Below are positions 27,384-36,663 of a stretch of DNA of 64,000 nt, piece by piece. The stretch covers positions 1 through 64,000 of the forward strand of contig NZ_CALHGM010000040.1 of NCBI RefSeq assembly GCF_938030145.1, in the 5' to 3' direction. Under the pieces are notes generated by a model. It saw only the letters and a list, made by a program, of their open reading frames with translations, did not search any database and was not told the origin of the DNA. This DNA is from an uncultured Campylobacter sp. GTDB lineage: Bacteria > Campylobacterota > Campylobacteria > Campylobacterales > Campylobacteraceae. A program made the position numbers and the translations under genes. The first letter of the stretch is position 1, and each line of letters starts with the position of its first letter.

Positions 27384-28294
27384 TATGTTCCTTTTTAAAA
27401 ATTTATTCGCAAATTTGCGGTTTCTCAAATTTCATTCTCTTGAAATTCCCGCTCTTTGAAAATTTAGCCCAAAAGCGCCGACATGAGCCTGCGCAAATGC
27501 TAGCCGAAGCCACGCTTTAAAATTCGCTTTTTAAAATTTACCTTACTAAAATTTCATACTTTTAAGGTTTTGCTCCTCCGTCAAAAAACACTTTCACAAA
27601 AGGCGCGGCAGTGAACGAATGAGGATTTTGAAACTCCATTATACGTTTTAAATTTCACTTGTGCATCGCCAAGGCAAATCAAATTTTTAAAAATTTTACT
27701 TAGACGCCCGATCGCAAATCGCGCTTTTAAATCCACTTAAATCTATCAAGGCGTGCTTTGGACCTAGATGATCTGCGGTCGCTCGCCACGTTATCGTTTG
27801 GCGCAAGGTTTGAGGCACGCGTATCCGACGCAGCGATTGATTAAATTTAGCCTGCATATGGACTCGCCGCTCAAATTCGACCCTACGTATTCGATCCTAT
27901 CCGCGCACCCCGAGCTTCCGTTCTCGCTCTCGCAAGCAAAGCAATTTTACGCATTCCCTATAAGCTTTACCGCGCTTTGACGGTAACCGTGAGTAAAATT
28001 CCTAACGGACGCGCTTCTTAAAACCCCTCCGTCGCAGACCGACACTCGCGCAAACGACCCGCACGAGAAAAAACGAGCTCAAAAGAACAAAACGTGCGCG
28101 AGGCAGAGCGGGTAGCCGCCGAGATCGCGCCGAATGAAATTATAACACACAAAAGCCCTCGTCATTGGCGCCTGAAAGCTTTAGCTCGAAGCAAAACGTT
28201 GCGAGCGGATTTAAAATTTTACCCCAGAGGTTTTATCTATCGCGCTCGCACCGCCGCCTTTAATTCGCCGTTTGCTGCCGCAGAAGCTGCGAAA
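27384..28294. other. gene-free gap between gpsA and gatB
   Basis: About 910 bases with no supported gene. Left part is repeat-like AATTT-rich DNA, right part is GC-richer. Short open frames here have no family likeness or ribosome sites. Confidence 0.5.
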
Positions 28295-29716
28295 TCAGCC
28301 CAGCTTCTGTTTCAGAAGCTCGTTCACCTTCGCGGGGTTAAACGCGCCCTTGCCCTCTTTCATCACTTGACCTACAAAGAAGCCAAATAGCTTGTCCTTG
28401 CCGCCGCGGTAGTCCGCGACCTTCTCCTCGTTCGCGCCCATCACGCGCGCTATGATCTGCAAAATCGCGCCGTCGTCGCTTACCTGCCTCAAGCCCAGCT
28501 TATCGATGACCGAGCTTACGGCCTCGTCGTGCTCCATTAGATAATCAAGCACCTCTTTGGCGGCCTTTTGCGACACTACACCACCTTCGATCGCGCCGAG
28601 CAGATCGCCGAGTTTGGCGCTGCTAACAGGCGAATCCTCGATCGTAACACCGTTTTTGAGCCTGCCCGCAAGCTCGACGGTAAGCCAGCTGACGCAAAGT
28701 TTTGGCTCGTGTCCCGCCGCGATCAGATCCTCGAAAAATCGCGCGTTTTCATAGGTCGAGATTATGATCTCGGCATCCTTCTCTTTAACGCCCAGCTCGC
28801 GGACGTAGCGTGCCTTTTTTTGATCGGGCAGCTCGGGGATCTGCTGCGCAGCAGCCAGCATCTCGTCATCCACTATCACGGTTAGCAGGTCGGGGTCTGG
28901 GAAGTAGCGATACTCGGCGCTGTCTTCTTTGCTGCGCATCGGTTTAGTGATAAACTTAGCGGTGTCGAAAAGGCGGGTTTCTTGCACGACCTCTTGCTCA
29001 TATTTGCCGTCCTGCCACGCTTCGATCTGACGCTCAATCTCGAACTCGATCGCCTTTTGGATAAATTTAAAGGAGTTTAAATTTTTAATCTCCACGCGCG
29101 TGTAGAGCTTTTGCTCGCCTTGCGGACGGATGCTGACGTTTACGTCGCAGCGAAACGAGCCTTCCTGCATATTCGCGTCGCTAATATTTAAAAAGCGCAA
29201 AATGCTGTGGAGTTTTTTTAGATACGCGACCGCCTCGTCCGCAGAGCGCATATCCGGCTCGCTTACAATCTCCAAAAGCGGCGTACCTGCGCGGTTTAGA
29301 TCGACCAAGCTGCGCGAACTTTCGTGATTATTCTTGCCCGCGTCCTCCTCCAGGTGCGCGCGCGTGATGCCGATGCGCTTGCTCTGTCCGTCCGCAGCTA
29401 TAAAAAGCTCGCCGTGCTCGACGATCGGGATCGTCCACTGCGAAATTTGATACGCCTTGGGAAGGTCGGGATAGAAGTAGTTTTTGCGGTCAAATACCGA
29501 CTTGCGATTGATCGTCGCATTGACGGCGGTGCCGAAGCTGATGGCTTTTTTAACCGCTTCCTCGTTTAGCACGGGAAGAGCGCCGGGAAGCGCTAGGCAG
29601 GTCGGGCAAACGTGCGAATTCGCCTCATCGCCGAAGCTCGTGGGGCAGGAGCAGAAAATTTTGGTTTTGGTATTTAGCTGGCAGTGTACCTCCAGGCCGA
29701 TCACGGTTTCAAACAT
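28295..29716 (-). CDS. gatB: Asp-tRNA(Asn)/Glu-tRNA(Gln) amidotransferase subunit B
   Basis: The tRNA-binding and kinase subunit of GatCAB, which makes Gln-tRNA(Gln) and Asn-tRNA(Asn) by transamidation. N-terminus FETVIGLEVHCQLNTKTKIF, zinc-site pairs CSCPTSF and CPTCLALPGALPVLN, and FYPDLPKAYQISQ are characteristic. The C-terminal YqeY-like domain ends with KGKFNPAKVNELL-type sequence. 473 residues, full length. AAAGG lies upstream of the ATG. Confidence 0.96.
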   Translation of the reverse strand: MFETVIGLEVHCQLNTKTKIFCSCPTSFGDEANSHVCPTCLALPGALPVLNEEAVKKAISFGTAVNATINRKSVFDRKNYFYPDLPKAYQISQWTIPIVEHGELFIAADGQSKRIGITRAHLEEDAGKNNHESSRSLVDLNRAGTPLLEIVSEPDMRSADEAVAYLKKLHSILRFLNISDANMQEGSFRCDVNVSIRPQGEQKLYTRVEIKNLNSFKFIQKAIEFEIERQIEAWQDGKYEQEVVQETRLFDTAKFITKPMRSKEDSAEYRYFPDPDLLTVIVDDEMLAAAQQIPELPDQKKARYVRELGVKEKDAEIIISTYENARFFEDLIAAGHEPKLCVSWLTVELAGRLKNGVTIEDSPVSSAKLGDLLGAIEGGVVSQKAAKEVLDYLMEHDEAVSSVIDKLGLRQVSDDGAILQIIARVMGANEEKVADYRGGKDKLFGFFVGQVMKEGKGAFNPAKVNELLKQKLG

Positions 29717-29829
29717 AAACTTAACCTTTTAGAATAAAAATTTCGCGTAATTTTACAATTTTTTGCTTTAATACTCGCTTGCGGCGGCACACGGCGCGAC
29801 TAAATTTTAAAATTTAATCGGATAGATTT

Positions 29830-30054
29830 TTACTCGCCGCCGCTAAGGAGCTTTTCTTTCAGATCGAAAACATCGACCATCAAGCAGGTAATGATGACGC
29901 ATATCACGCCCGGAGCGGTGCAAATGAAGAGGAATTTTAACCCCAAAAAATAAAATGACGGATAGGCAAAAAAGACGAATGCGCCGACGAAGATCAATCC
30001 GAACGACGCACCCACGAGGAAGTATAAGAAATTTCGCTTAAAATTAATGCTCAT
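29830..30054 (-). CDS. small two-span membrane protein downstream of atpB
   Basis: A 74-residue protein with two hydrophobic segments (about 9-31 and 36-58) and a charged tail. It overlaps the end of atpB by 11 bases. C. jejuni has a small membrane protein (Cj1203c) at the same place after atpB, so it is probably the counterpart. Function unknown; a role near the F0 sector is a guess from position. Confidence 0.75.
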   Translation of the reverse strand: MSINFKRNFLYFLVGASFGLIFVGAFVFFAYPSFYFLGLKFLFICTAPGVICVIITCLMVDVFDLKEKLLSGGE

Positions 30055-30724
30055 CGACGATCACGGCGCCCGCTAGATAAACGTAGCTTAAAACCATGAA
30101 AATGAAAGTCTGCAAAATCGCCATAAAAGTAAGCAGCGCAAACGGCACCATCGGCACTAGCGCAGGAGCAAGAGTAAGCATAACGAGCAGGAAAGTATCG
30201 TCGCCTTTGATGTTTCCGAAAAGTCGGAACGAAAGCGATACGACGCGCGAAAAATGCGAGACGATCTCTATGACGAACATAAACGGCGCTAGGATTTTCA
30301 CCGGGCCCATAAAGTGTTTTAGGTAGTTGATCACGCCGTGCTCGCGAACGCCCTCAAAATGGTAATATAACCAAACGCAAAGCGTAAGCGAAAGGGTTAA
30401 ATTTAGACTCGCGCTCGGCGACTCAAAGCCCGGCACCAAGCCGATAACGTTACTAAAAAATATCACAAATCCCAATGTTGCGATTAGCGGAAGATATTTT
30501 TTGGCTTGTTCCTCGCTGCCCATAGCGTCCTTACCGATCGTTAGTACGCCGCTTAGGTAGGCTTCGGCGATGTTTTGCATGCCGTGTGGTACAAGCTGAA
30601 GAGAGCGAGTGGAGCAAAGCGCGACGACTACGATGATAGCGACGACCAAAAAGAAGTAAAAAAGGTAGATAAAAGTGTGGTCGTAAGAAATTAAACCGCC
30701 GAAAAGGAAGATGTCTTTTAGCAT
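30044..30724 (-). CDS. atpB: ATP synthase F0 subunit a
   Basis: Membrane subunit that forms the proton half-channels beside the c-ring. The essential Arg lies in SLSFRLFGNIKGDD, and the GTSAG-like C-terminal helices include TFMAILQTFIFMVLSYVYLAGAV. 226 residues with six or so membrane segments. As in other Campylobacterota, atpB stands apart from the rest of the atp operon. Confidence 0.95.
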   Translation of the reverse strand: MLKDIFLFGGLISYDHTFIYLFYFFLVVAIIVVVALCSTRSLQLVPHGMQNIAEAYLSGVLTIGKDAMGSEEQAKKYLPLIATLGFVIFFSNVIGLVPGFESPSASLNLTLSLTLCVWLYYHFEGVREHGVINYLKHFMGPVKILAPFMFVIEIVSHFSRVVSLSFRLFGNIKGDDTFLLVMLTLAPALVPMVPFALLTFMAILQTFIFMVLSYVYLAGAVIVDEH

Positions 30725-30903
30725 AAAAACCCTTGATCGTTAAAATTTGAGGCGTATTTTACACTTCTATTCGTTAAAGTATATTTAAATTTGCGCCAGC
30801 GAATAAAATTTTGAGCTTTGCGAGTTCTCACACCGCTTACTTGCCTAGCACTTACGTCTAGCTTGCGCGCCATTTCGGCGGGAATTTTGCGTTTTTTTGG
30901 CAT
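30718..30903 (-). CDS. small basic HTH-like protein upstream of atpB, tentative
   Basis: A 61-residue, very basic frame with GGAG five bases before its ATG. The N-terminal half (KIPAEMARKLDVSARQVSGV) has the spacing of a helix-turn-helix. Its stop overlaps the atpB start by a few bases. It could be a regulator fragment, a real small DNA-binding protein or chance. No family recognised. Confidence 0.4.
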   Translation of the reverse strand: MPKKRKIPAEMARKLDVSARQVSGVRTRKAQNFIRWRKFKYTLTNRSVKYASNFNDQGFLC

Positions 30904-31213
30904 TTAGCTCCATATTTACAGCAAATGACAAAATTTTTGCTAGTAAGCACGAAATTTACGGCTACACTGCCAATTCGCCATTATTGCAAATATAGAATTA
31001 ATCTGGCACATACGGCGAAGCTCTAAGCCGGCTGTGTGGTAAAATTTATATTTAAAGATACGAAAAGCACGATAAAATTTACCGCAATGGCACCGCGATA
31101 AATTCCAAGAATTCCAAGAATTCCAAGAATTACGCTCATCTCAAAAATCATAGTTAAAATTTAGCAAACTCAGGACTTGATTGCTAAAATTTTATAAAAT
31201 TTATATAAAAACC

Positions 31214-31243
31214 TTGACATCCTACCACTCAATGTTGTATAAT
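31214..31243 (+). promoter_or_regulatory. promoter of hrcA-grpE-dnaK
   Basis: TTGACA (31214-31219), 18 bases, TATAAT (31238-31243). Both boxes match the sigma-70 consensus exactly. Transcription should start at about 31250, inside the CIRCE element. The upstream gap (30904-31213) contains AT-rich DNA and a triple direct repeat of CCAAGAATT (about 31107-31134) but no gene. Confidence 0.8.
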
Positions 31244-31244
31244 A

Positions 31245-31271
31245 CTGGCAATCTTACCGAAAGAGTGCTAA
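31245..31271 (+). promoter_or_regulatory. CIRCE element (HrcA operator)
   Basis: The right arm GAGTGCTAA (31263-31271) is a perfect match to the CIRCE consensus; the left arm CTGGCAATC (31245-31253) matches TTAGCACTC at 6 of 9; the spacer is exactly 9 bases. It covers the predicted transcription start, fitting autorepression by HrcA. In related Helicobacter and Campylobacter, HspR often acts at the same promoters; I see no clear HspR site. Confidence 0.75.
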
Positions 31272-31273
31272 AA

Positions 31274-32062
31274 GTGAAAACAAATAAACGCGATATGATC
31301 CTGGAATCCATCATTTCCGCCTATCTCGATAGCAATACCCCGATCGGATCTTCCGAGCTGGGTGAGCGTATGGGCGTAGCGATGTCAGCGTCTAGCATTC
31401 GAATTTATTTTAAGCGCTTAAGCGACGAGGGGGCTTTGACGCAGCTTCATGTAAGCGGTGGTAGAATCCCCACAGTTGCGACGATGCAAGATTACTGGCG
31501 CGCTAGACTTAGCTTCGACGATGAGTTAAAAATAGACGATGCTCGCGAGCTAGAAGCGGTGCTTGAGGATTTTGAAATTTACTGTATGATTTTCAATGCC
31601 GAAAACGAAGCCCTAAGCGAAGTCATCAATCATGATGATCGTTTCATAATCCTTACATTTAGAACGGACGAGATTATCTTAAAATACGATTTTAGAGTTT
31701 TTAAATTCTTATCAAATTTAATAGGAATTTCACTCGGAGATTTGGAGCTAGCTTCGATGCAGATCGGTCTGCGCGAGCTTAGCACCAAAATCAAAGAGCT
31801 AAAAAATTCTAAAATCGAATTTCTTTGTAACGAGGTCGTAGCGTATAAGATTTTCAAAGACGAGCGGTTTAAAATTTTACTCAACCCCTCGATCGCCGTA
31901 AATTTTACTAAAAATTTGATCTTCGCGCCCTACTTCGAGCACGGATTTATGGGGATCAAACGCCCCGTAAAATTCGAAGGCGAGGACGCTACGATGATCT
32001 GCGCAGGCAGCGTTTACGAGAATTACGAGAAATTTTTTAACTACGCTAAAGGAGTAGCATGA
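31274..32062 (+). CDS. hrcA: heat-inducible transcription repressor HrcA
   Basis: Represses its own heat-shock operon by binding CIRCE. The start is ambiguous (several in-frame GTG); GTG 31274 gives VKTNKRDMILESIISAYLD with GAAAGAG upstream. The winged-helix start continues with the TPIGSSELGERMGVAMSAS recognition segment and GGRIPT. It is shorter (262 residues) than many HrcA proteins, as in other Campylobacter. Its stop overlaps the grpE start (ATGA). Confidence 0.9.
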   Translation: MKTNKRDMILESIISAYLDSNTPIGSSELGERMGVAMSASSIRIYFKRLSDEGALTQLHVSGGRIPTVATMQDYWRARLSFDDELKIDDARELEAVLEDFEIYCMIFNAENEALSEVINHDDRFIILTFRTDEIILKYDFRVFKFLSNLIGISLGDLELASMQIGLRELSTKIKELKNSKIEFLCNEVVAYKIFKDERFKILLNPSIAVNFTKNLIFAPYFEHGFMGIKRPVKFEGEDATMICAGSVYENYEKFFNYAKGVA

Positions 32063-32634
32063 GCCATAAATTTAAAGAGCACGGCGATAAAAACGCAGCG
32101 TGCGATAGTGAAGAAAAAGAGGTTTGCGAGCAGCGCGCGTCAGAGGTGAGCGAGCCGCAAGAGGCGCAGACATGCGACGATACCGATGCGCAGATACAAA
32201 AGCTTCAAAACGAGCTGAGTGAGATCACTGATAAATTTTACCGCGCCAATGCGGATTTTGAAAATCTCAAAAAACGTTTGGAAAAAGAAAAAGATAGCGC
32301 TGTTGCTTACGCTAGCGAGAGCTTTGCGAAGGATCTGCTGCCGATAATCGACGCGCTTGAGGAGGCCGCCAAAATTGATGTGGAAGGTAATGAGCTTGCG
32401 GATAAAATCGAAGTCGGCGTAAAACAATGTCTAAGCCTTTTTACAAAGACTTTTGAAAAATATGGTATCGTTCCGATAGCGACGGATGCGGGATTCGATC
32501 CTAGCGTGCATAACGCTATTTCGATGATTGAAGCCGAAGGCGTTAAAAAAGGCGATATAGTTCAGGTCTATCAAAAAGGCTATATGTATAAGCAGCGCGT
32601 TTTGCGCGCCGCTATGGTAGTAGTGGCGAAATAA
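32059..32634 (+). CDS. grpE: nucleotide exchange factor GrpE
   Basis: Co-chaperone that releases ADP from DnaK. A charged, disordered start is followed by a long coiled coil (QKLQNELSEITDKFYRANAD, then ENLKKRLEKEK) and the beta domain with DPSVHNAISMIE and GYMYKQRVLRAAMVVV. 191 residues is typical. Overlaps hrcA by 4 bases; 44 bases before dnaK. Confidence 0.95.
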   Translation: MSHKFKEHGDKNAACDSEEKEVCEQRASEVSEPQEAQTCDDTDAQIQKLQNELSEITDKFYRANADFENLKKRLEKEKDSAVAYASESFAKDLLPIIDALEEAAKIDVEGNELADKIEVGVKQCLSLFTKTFEKYGIVPIATDAGFDPSVHNAISMIEAEGVKKGDIVQVYQKGYMYKQRVLRAAMVVVAK

Positions 32635-32678
32635 TCGTCCAAATTTTAAAATTTTAAATTCAACACAAAGGATAACAA

Positions 32679-34565
32679 ATGGCAAAAGTCATAGGCATCG
32701 ACCTAGGAACAACAAACTCGTGCGTAAGCATATTCGAACGCGGCGAGAGCAAGATCATACCGAACAAAGAGGGCAAAAACACCACTCCGTCGGTAGTCGC
32801 TTTCACCGACAAAGGCGAGGTTTTAGTAGGCGACAGCGCCAAGCGCCAAGCAGTCACTAACCCGGAAAAGACGATCTACTCGATCAAGCGCATCATGGGT
32901 CTTATGATGAATGAGAAAAACGCGCAGGAAGCCAAAAAGCGCCTACCGTATAAGATCATCGACCGAAATGGCGCGTGCGCGGTAGAGATCGCGGGCAAGG
33001 TTTATACACCGCAAGAAATTTCAGCCAAGGTATTAATCAAGCTAAAAGAGGATGCTGAGGCGTTTTTGGGCGAGCCCGTCGTAGATGCGGTCATAACCGT
33101 GCCTGCGTATTTCAACGACAGCCAAAGAAAGGCAACAAAAGAAGCAGGAACGATCGCGGGCCTAAACGTGCTTCGTATCATTAACGAGCCGACCGCAGCG
33201 GCGCTTGCGTATGGACTGGATAAAAAAGAATCCGAAAAGATCGTCGTTTACGATCTGGGCGGCGGTACGTTCGACGTAACCGTGCTAGAAACCGGCGATA
33301 GCGTCGTAGAGGTTTTAGCTACCGGCGGTAATGCATTTTTGGGCGGCGATGATTTCGATAACAAACTGATCGACTTTTTAACCTCGGAATTTCAATCTGA
33401 AACAGGCATTGACTTGCGTGGCGACGTCATGGCTATGCAACGCCTAAAAGAGGCTGCAGAAAACGCCAAAAAAGAGCTAAGTAGCGCGATGGAAACGACG
33501 GTAAATTTACCTTTCATCACTGCTGACGCCACAGGTCCAAAACACTTAATGAAAACCATCACTAGAGCTAAATTTGAAAGTATGATCGATTCTTTGGTAG
33601 ATGAGACCATAAGCACTCTCAAAAAGGTCGTAAGCGATGCAGGTCTTAGCATGAACGACATAAAAGAAGTTGTCATGGTAGGCGGCTCGACGCGCGTGCC
33701 TTTAGTGCAAGAGGAAGTCAAAAAGGCTTTCGGCAAGGAGCTAAATAAGAGCGTAAACCCTGATGAAGTCGTAGCGATCGGCGCTGCAATCCAAGGCGCG
33801 GTCATCAAAGGCGACGTAAAAGACGTGCTACTGCTCGACGTCACTCCGCTAAGCCTAGGCATCGAAACCCTAGGTGGCGTGATGACCAAGATCATCGAAA
33901 AGGGAACTACGATACCTACGAAAAAATCTCAAACCTTCTCGACAGCAGAGGATAACCAAAGCGCCGTTACGATCAACGTCTTGCAGGGCGAGCGCGAGTT
34001 TGCAAAGGACAACAAATCGCTAGGAAATTTCAATCTTGAAGGTATCATGCCCGCTCCTCGCGGCGTACCGCAGATCGAGGTGGAATTTAACATCGATGCG
34101 AACGGAATTTTAACCGTTTCGGCAAAAGACAAAGCCACCGGCAAGGCAACCGACATCCGCATCACCGGCTCAAGCGGCTTAAGCGATGCCGAAATCGATA
34201 AGATGGTGAAGGATGCCGAGCTTCACAAAGAGGAAGACAACAAGCGCAAAGAGACCGTCGAAGCGCGCAACCAAGCCGACAGCATCGCACATCAAACCGA
34301 AAAGAGCCTAAGCGAGATGGGCGAGAAGGTGCCGGGCGATCTACGCGCTAAGATCGAGGGCGCGCTAAATGATCTAAAAGCCGTGCTAAAGGATGAAAAC
34401 GCGAGCAAGGAAGCGATAAACTCTAAAGTAGAAGCCCTAAGCAAGGTCGCCGAGGATCTATACAAGGCTGCCAGCGCAAATCAGGGCGCGCAAGGCGGAT
34501 CGCAAAGCTCCGGCTCAAACGGCGGTAAAAAAGACGACGACGTCATCGACGCCGAAGTCGAATAG
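32679..34565 (+). CDS. dnaK: molecular chaperone DnaK (Hsp70)
   Basis: ATP-driven chaperone. Signatures: IGIDLGTTNSCVS (N-terminal), VYDLGGGTFDVTVLE, VVMVGGSTRVPLVQEEV and the linker VLLLDVTPLSLGIETLGG; the C-terminal tail ends DDDVIDAEVE. 628 residues, complete. AAAGGAT before the ATG. Third gene of the CIRCE-controlled operon; dnaJ is not in the window. Confidence 0.98.
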   Translation: MAKVIGIDLGTTNSCVSIFERGESKIIPNKEGKNTTPSVVAFTDKGEVLVGDSAKRQAVTNPEKTIYSIKRIMGLMMNEKNAQEAKKRLPYKIIDRNGACAVEIAGKVYTPQEISAKVLIKLKEDAEAFLGEPVVDAVITVPAYFNDSQRKATKEAGTIAGLNVLRIINEPTAAALAYGLDKKESEKIVVYDLGGGTFDVTVLETGDSVVEVLATGGNAFLGGDDFDNKLIDFLTSEFQSETGIDLRGDVMAMQRLKEAAENAKKELSSAMETTVNLPFITADATGPKHLMKTITRAKFESMIDSLVDETISTLKKVVSDAGLSMNDIKEVVMVGGSTRVPLVQEEVKKAFGKELNKSVNPDEVVAIGAAIQGAVIKGDVKDVLLLDVTPLSLGIETLGGVMTKIIEKGTTIPTKKSQTFSTAEDNQSAVTINVLQGEREFAKDNKSLGNFNLEGIMPAPRGVPQIEVEFNIDANGILTVSAKDKATGKATDIRITGSSGLSDAEIDKMVKDAELHKEEDNKRKETVEARNQADSIAHQTEKSLSEMGEKVPGDLRAKIEGALNDLKAVLKDENASKEAINSKVEALSKVAEDLYKAASANQGAQGGSQSSGSNGGKKDDDVIDAEVE

Positions 34566-35081
34566 CTCGCTCACGCAAAGTGAAATTTTATAGCCGCGCG
34601 CTCGGTAGTTTTGTCTGCGCTTGAAAAGTAATTTTACCGGCGCGCGGCAGAAGCGACCCCATAAACCGCACATAAAATTTCATAGCCTCACAGACTCGGG
34701 CGTTTTTCATACGCCCGAGCTTAACTGCTACTTCAAATCAAATTCCCAACAAACTAAAATTTTGAGTCACACATAAATACTACTAAATTTTGCGCTGTAT
34801 AAATATCGCTAGACATTAAAGTATATCCGAACGCGACTGAAATTTCTCCGTGCCGATCTCAAATATAGCTGAAATTTTAAGCCTATCGCCCACAAACGAA
34901 GCTGCGATAAATTTAAACGTATGGCTAGAAAGTAAAAAATGTATCATAAAGAGAAGTGCCGGTTAAATTTTAGAAGCAAAAGAACTAAATTTAAAGGCGC
35001 ACAGATTGATTTATGAAAAAGCAAAAGTCCAAAGGCGACGCTTCGTCTTTGGGCTTTAAATTTAGCTTTATTTAACTAGAG
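34566..35081. other. convergent gap between dnaK and tupA, with two hairpins
   Basis: No gene. CTCGGGCGT (34695-34703) pairs exactly with ACGCCCGAG (34711-34719) around a 7-base loop; it lacks a clear T-run but probably ends the dnaK transcript. A second hairpin at 35024-35057 is listed separately. Confidence 0.55.
35024..35057 (-). terminator. rho-independent terminator of tupA
   Basis: A 14-bp stem (two G-T pairs) with a 6-base loop, 25 bases after the tupA stop. Read on the minus strand the 3' arm runs into TTTTGCTTTTTC, the expected T-rich tail. Confidence 0.7.
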
Positions 35082-35900
35082 CTAATTCTTGCGAGTATTC
35101 GCATCAGGGGTGAAAAGCGGCTTATTTAGCAGCTTGAAATCGCCTACGAACTTCTGCCCCTTCTCGCTAGTGATCCATTTGATGAAGCGCTGCGCGTTTT
35201 CGTAGTCGGCTTTTGGGCAGTGCTTCGGATTGACCGCGATTACGGAATAAAAATTCTTCAGATCGTTATCGCCTTCATTGATGATAACCATATCGGGATT
35301 GCCCTTTTTATTGTCCTCGTATTTGATGTAGGTGCCGCGATCGGTAAAGGTCACGCCCTTTTGCTCGGCGGCTGCGTTGATCGTGGCGATCATGCCTTGA
35401 CCGGTTTGGTTATACCACGCCTCATTTTCAGGCACGGCGCCCTCAACCTTTTTCCAAATACCTTTCTCTTTGTTATCGGTGCCCGATTTATCGCCGCGAG
35501 AGAAAAATTTAATCTTCTCCGCCTTGATTAGCTCAAACGAGCCTTTAAGGTCTTTGCCTTTAAATTTAGGCGCGATCGATTTATCGGCGATGAGGATAAA
35601 ATCATTATACATAACGGGCGTGCGGTCAACGCCGAAGCCTTTTTCTACAAATTCTTTCTCGACCTTCGGCGAATGCACGAAAAGTATGTCCGCATCGCAG
35701 TTCTCGCCAAGCTTTAGAGCAGCACCTGTGCCTACCGCCGTCCATTTGATATCGACGCCGGTTTCCGCTTTATACGCAGGATAGATAGCGTCTAGCAAGC
35801 CCGTATTATCGGTGCTCGTTGTGGTTGCCATCACCAAATCGTTATCGGCGGCAAAAAGGCTCGCACTAAGAGCAAGCGAAACAAAAAATATTTTTTTCAT
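35082..35900 (-). CDS. tupA: tungstate ABC transporter, periplasmic binding protein TupA
   Basis: Captures tungstate in the periplasm. The signal peptide (MKKIFFVSLALSASLFAA) is followed by the TupA hallmark TTTS (residues 26-29) in VMATTTSTDNTGLL, and the later RGDKSGTDNKEKGIW segment that binds the oxyanion. 272 residues. ATG 35900 has AAAGGAG upstream; an earlier in-frame start adds 19 residues without a signal-peptide rationale. Divergent from tupBC. Tungstate supply fits the formate dehydrogenase in the same region. Confidence 0.93.
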   Translation of the reverse strand: MKKIFFVSLALSASLFAADNDLVMATTTSTDNTGLLDAIYPAYKAETGVDIKWTAVGTGAALKLGENCDADILFVHSPKVEKEFVEKGFGVDRTPVMYNDFILIADKSIAPKFKGKDLKGSFELIKAEKIKFFSRGDKSGTDNKEKGIWKKVEGAVPENEAWYNQTGQGMIATINAAAEQKGVTFTDRGTYIKYEDNKKGNPDMVIINEGDNDLKNFYSVIAVNPKHCPKADYENAQRFIKWITSEKGQKFVGDFKLLNKPLFTPDANTRKN

Positions 35901-35917
35901 GTTATCTCCTTTAAAAA

Positions 35918-35936
35918 ATATGCTATTATAGCATAT
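35918..35936. promoter_or_regulatory. palindromic operator between tupA and tupB
   Basis: ATATGCTAT and ATAGCATAT are exact inverted arms around one central base. Read on the minus strand the centre contains TATAAT (35925-35930), a -10 box for tupA, about 18 bases upstream of the tupA start site region. A repressor bound here would block tupA and sit close to the tupB start. A ModE-like repressor is encoded at 41900-42691; it is the obvious candidate but the link is inferred. Confidence 0.55.
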
Positions 35937-35970
35937 AAATTTGCCAGAATAGAACATTTAGGACACAATC

Positions 35971-36663
35971 TTGGACTTTATTTTAGAAGGAATTTTAAGC
36001 GCATTCGGGCTGCTTCTTAGCGGCGATGCGGAGACCTTTTCGGCGATTAAAGCGACGCTTTATACTTCGAGCATCTCGATACTTTTTGCGATTATAATCG
36101 GCTTCCCGATAGGATTTATCCTCGGATTTTACGAATTTCGCGCTCGCAGAACACTTAGACTTTTAAGCGACGTAGCGCTTGCAATGCCCACAGTGGCGAT
36201 AGGACTGATTCTTTACGCTTTCATATCCAGAAACGGCCCTTTGGGCGAGCTGGGGCTGCTTTTTACGCTCAAAGCCGTGATGCTCGGGCAGTTTGTGCTG
36301 GCACTTCCCATCATCGTCTCGCTAAGCGCCAGCGTCATCGAAAATATGGACAAAAAACACTATCTAAACATTATGAACTACCGCCTAAGCCCGCTAAATT
36401 TAATCCTTTGCGTGCTTTACGAGCTGCGCTACGCCCTGCTGGTCGTCATCGCCACCGCTTACGGGCGGATCGTCGCCGAGGTAGGCGTAGCGATGATGAT
36501 CGGTGGCAATATCAAATATTTCACCCGCACGATCACCACGGCGATCTCGCTTGAGACCAACAAAGGCGAGTTTGCGATGGGTATAGCGCTCGCGCTGGTG
36601 CTGATTTTAATAGCGTTTGCGGTAAATTTAGCCATCCACGCGCTAAAAAGGCTGGATCGATGA
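35971..36663 (+). CDS. tupB: tungstate ABC transporter permease TupB
   Basis: Inner-membrane channel of the tungstate importer. 230 residues, about five or six membrane segments. The cytoplasmic loop that contacts the ATPase has the EAA-like pattern around SASVIENMDKKHYLNIMNY, and ATAYGRIVAEVGVAMMIGGN is conserved in TupB. The start appears to be TTG at 35971. Its stop overlaps the tupC ATG (ATGA). Confidence 0.9.
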   Translation: MDFILEGILSAFGLLLSGDAETFSAIKATLYTSSISILFAIIIGFPIGFILGFYEFRARRTLRLLSDVALAMPTVAIGLILYAFISRNGPLGELGLLFTLKAVMLGQFVLALPIIVSLSASVIENMDKKHYLNIMNYRLSPLNLILCVLYELRYALLVVIATAYGRIVAEVGVAMMIGGNIKYFTRTITTAISLETNKGEFAMGIALALVLILIAFAVNLAIHALKRLDR

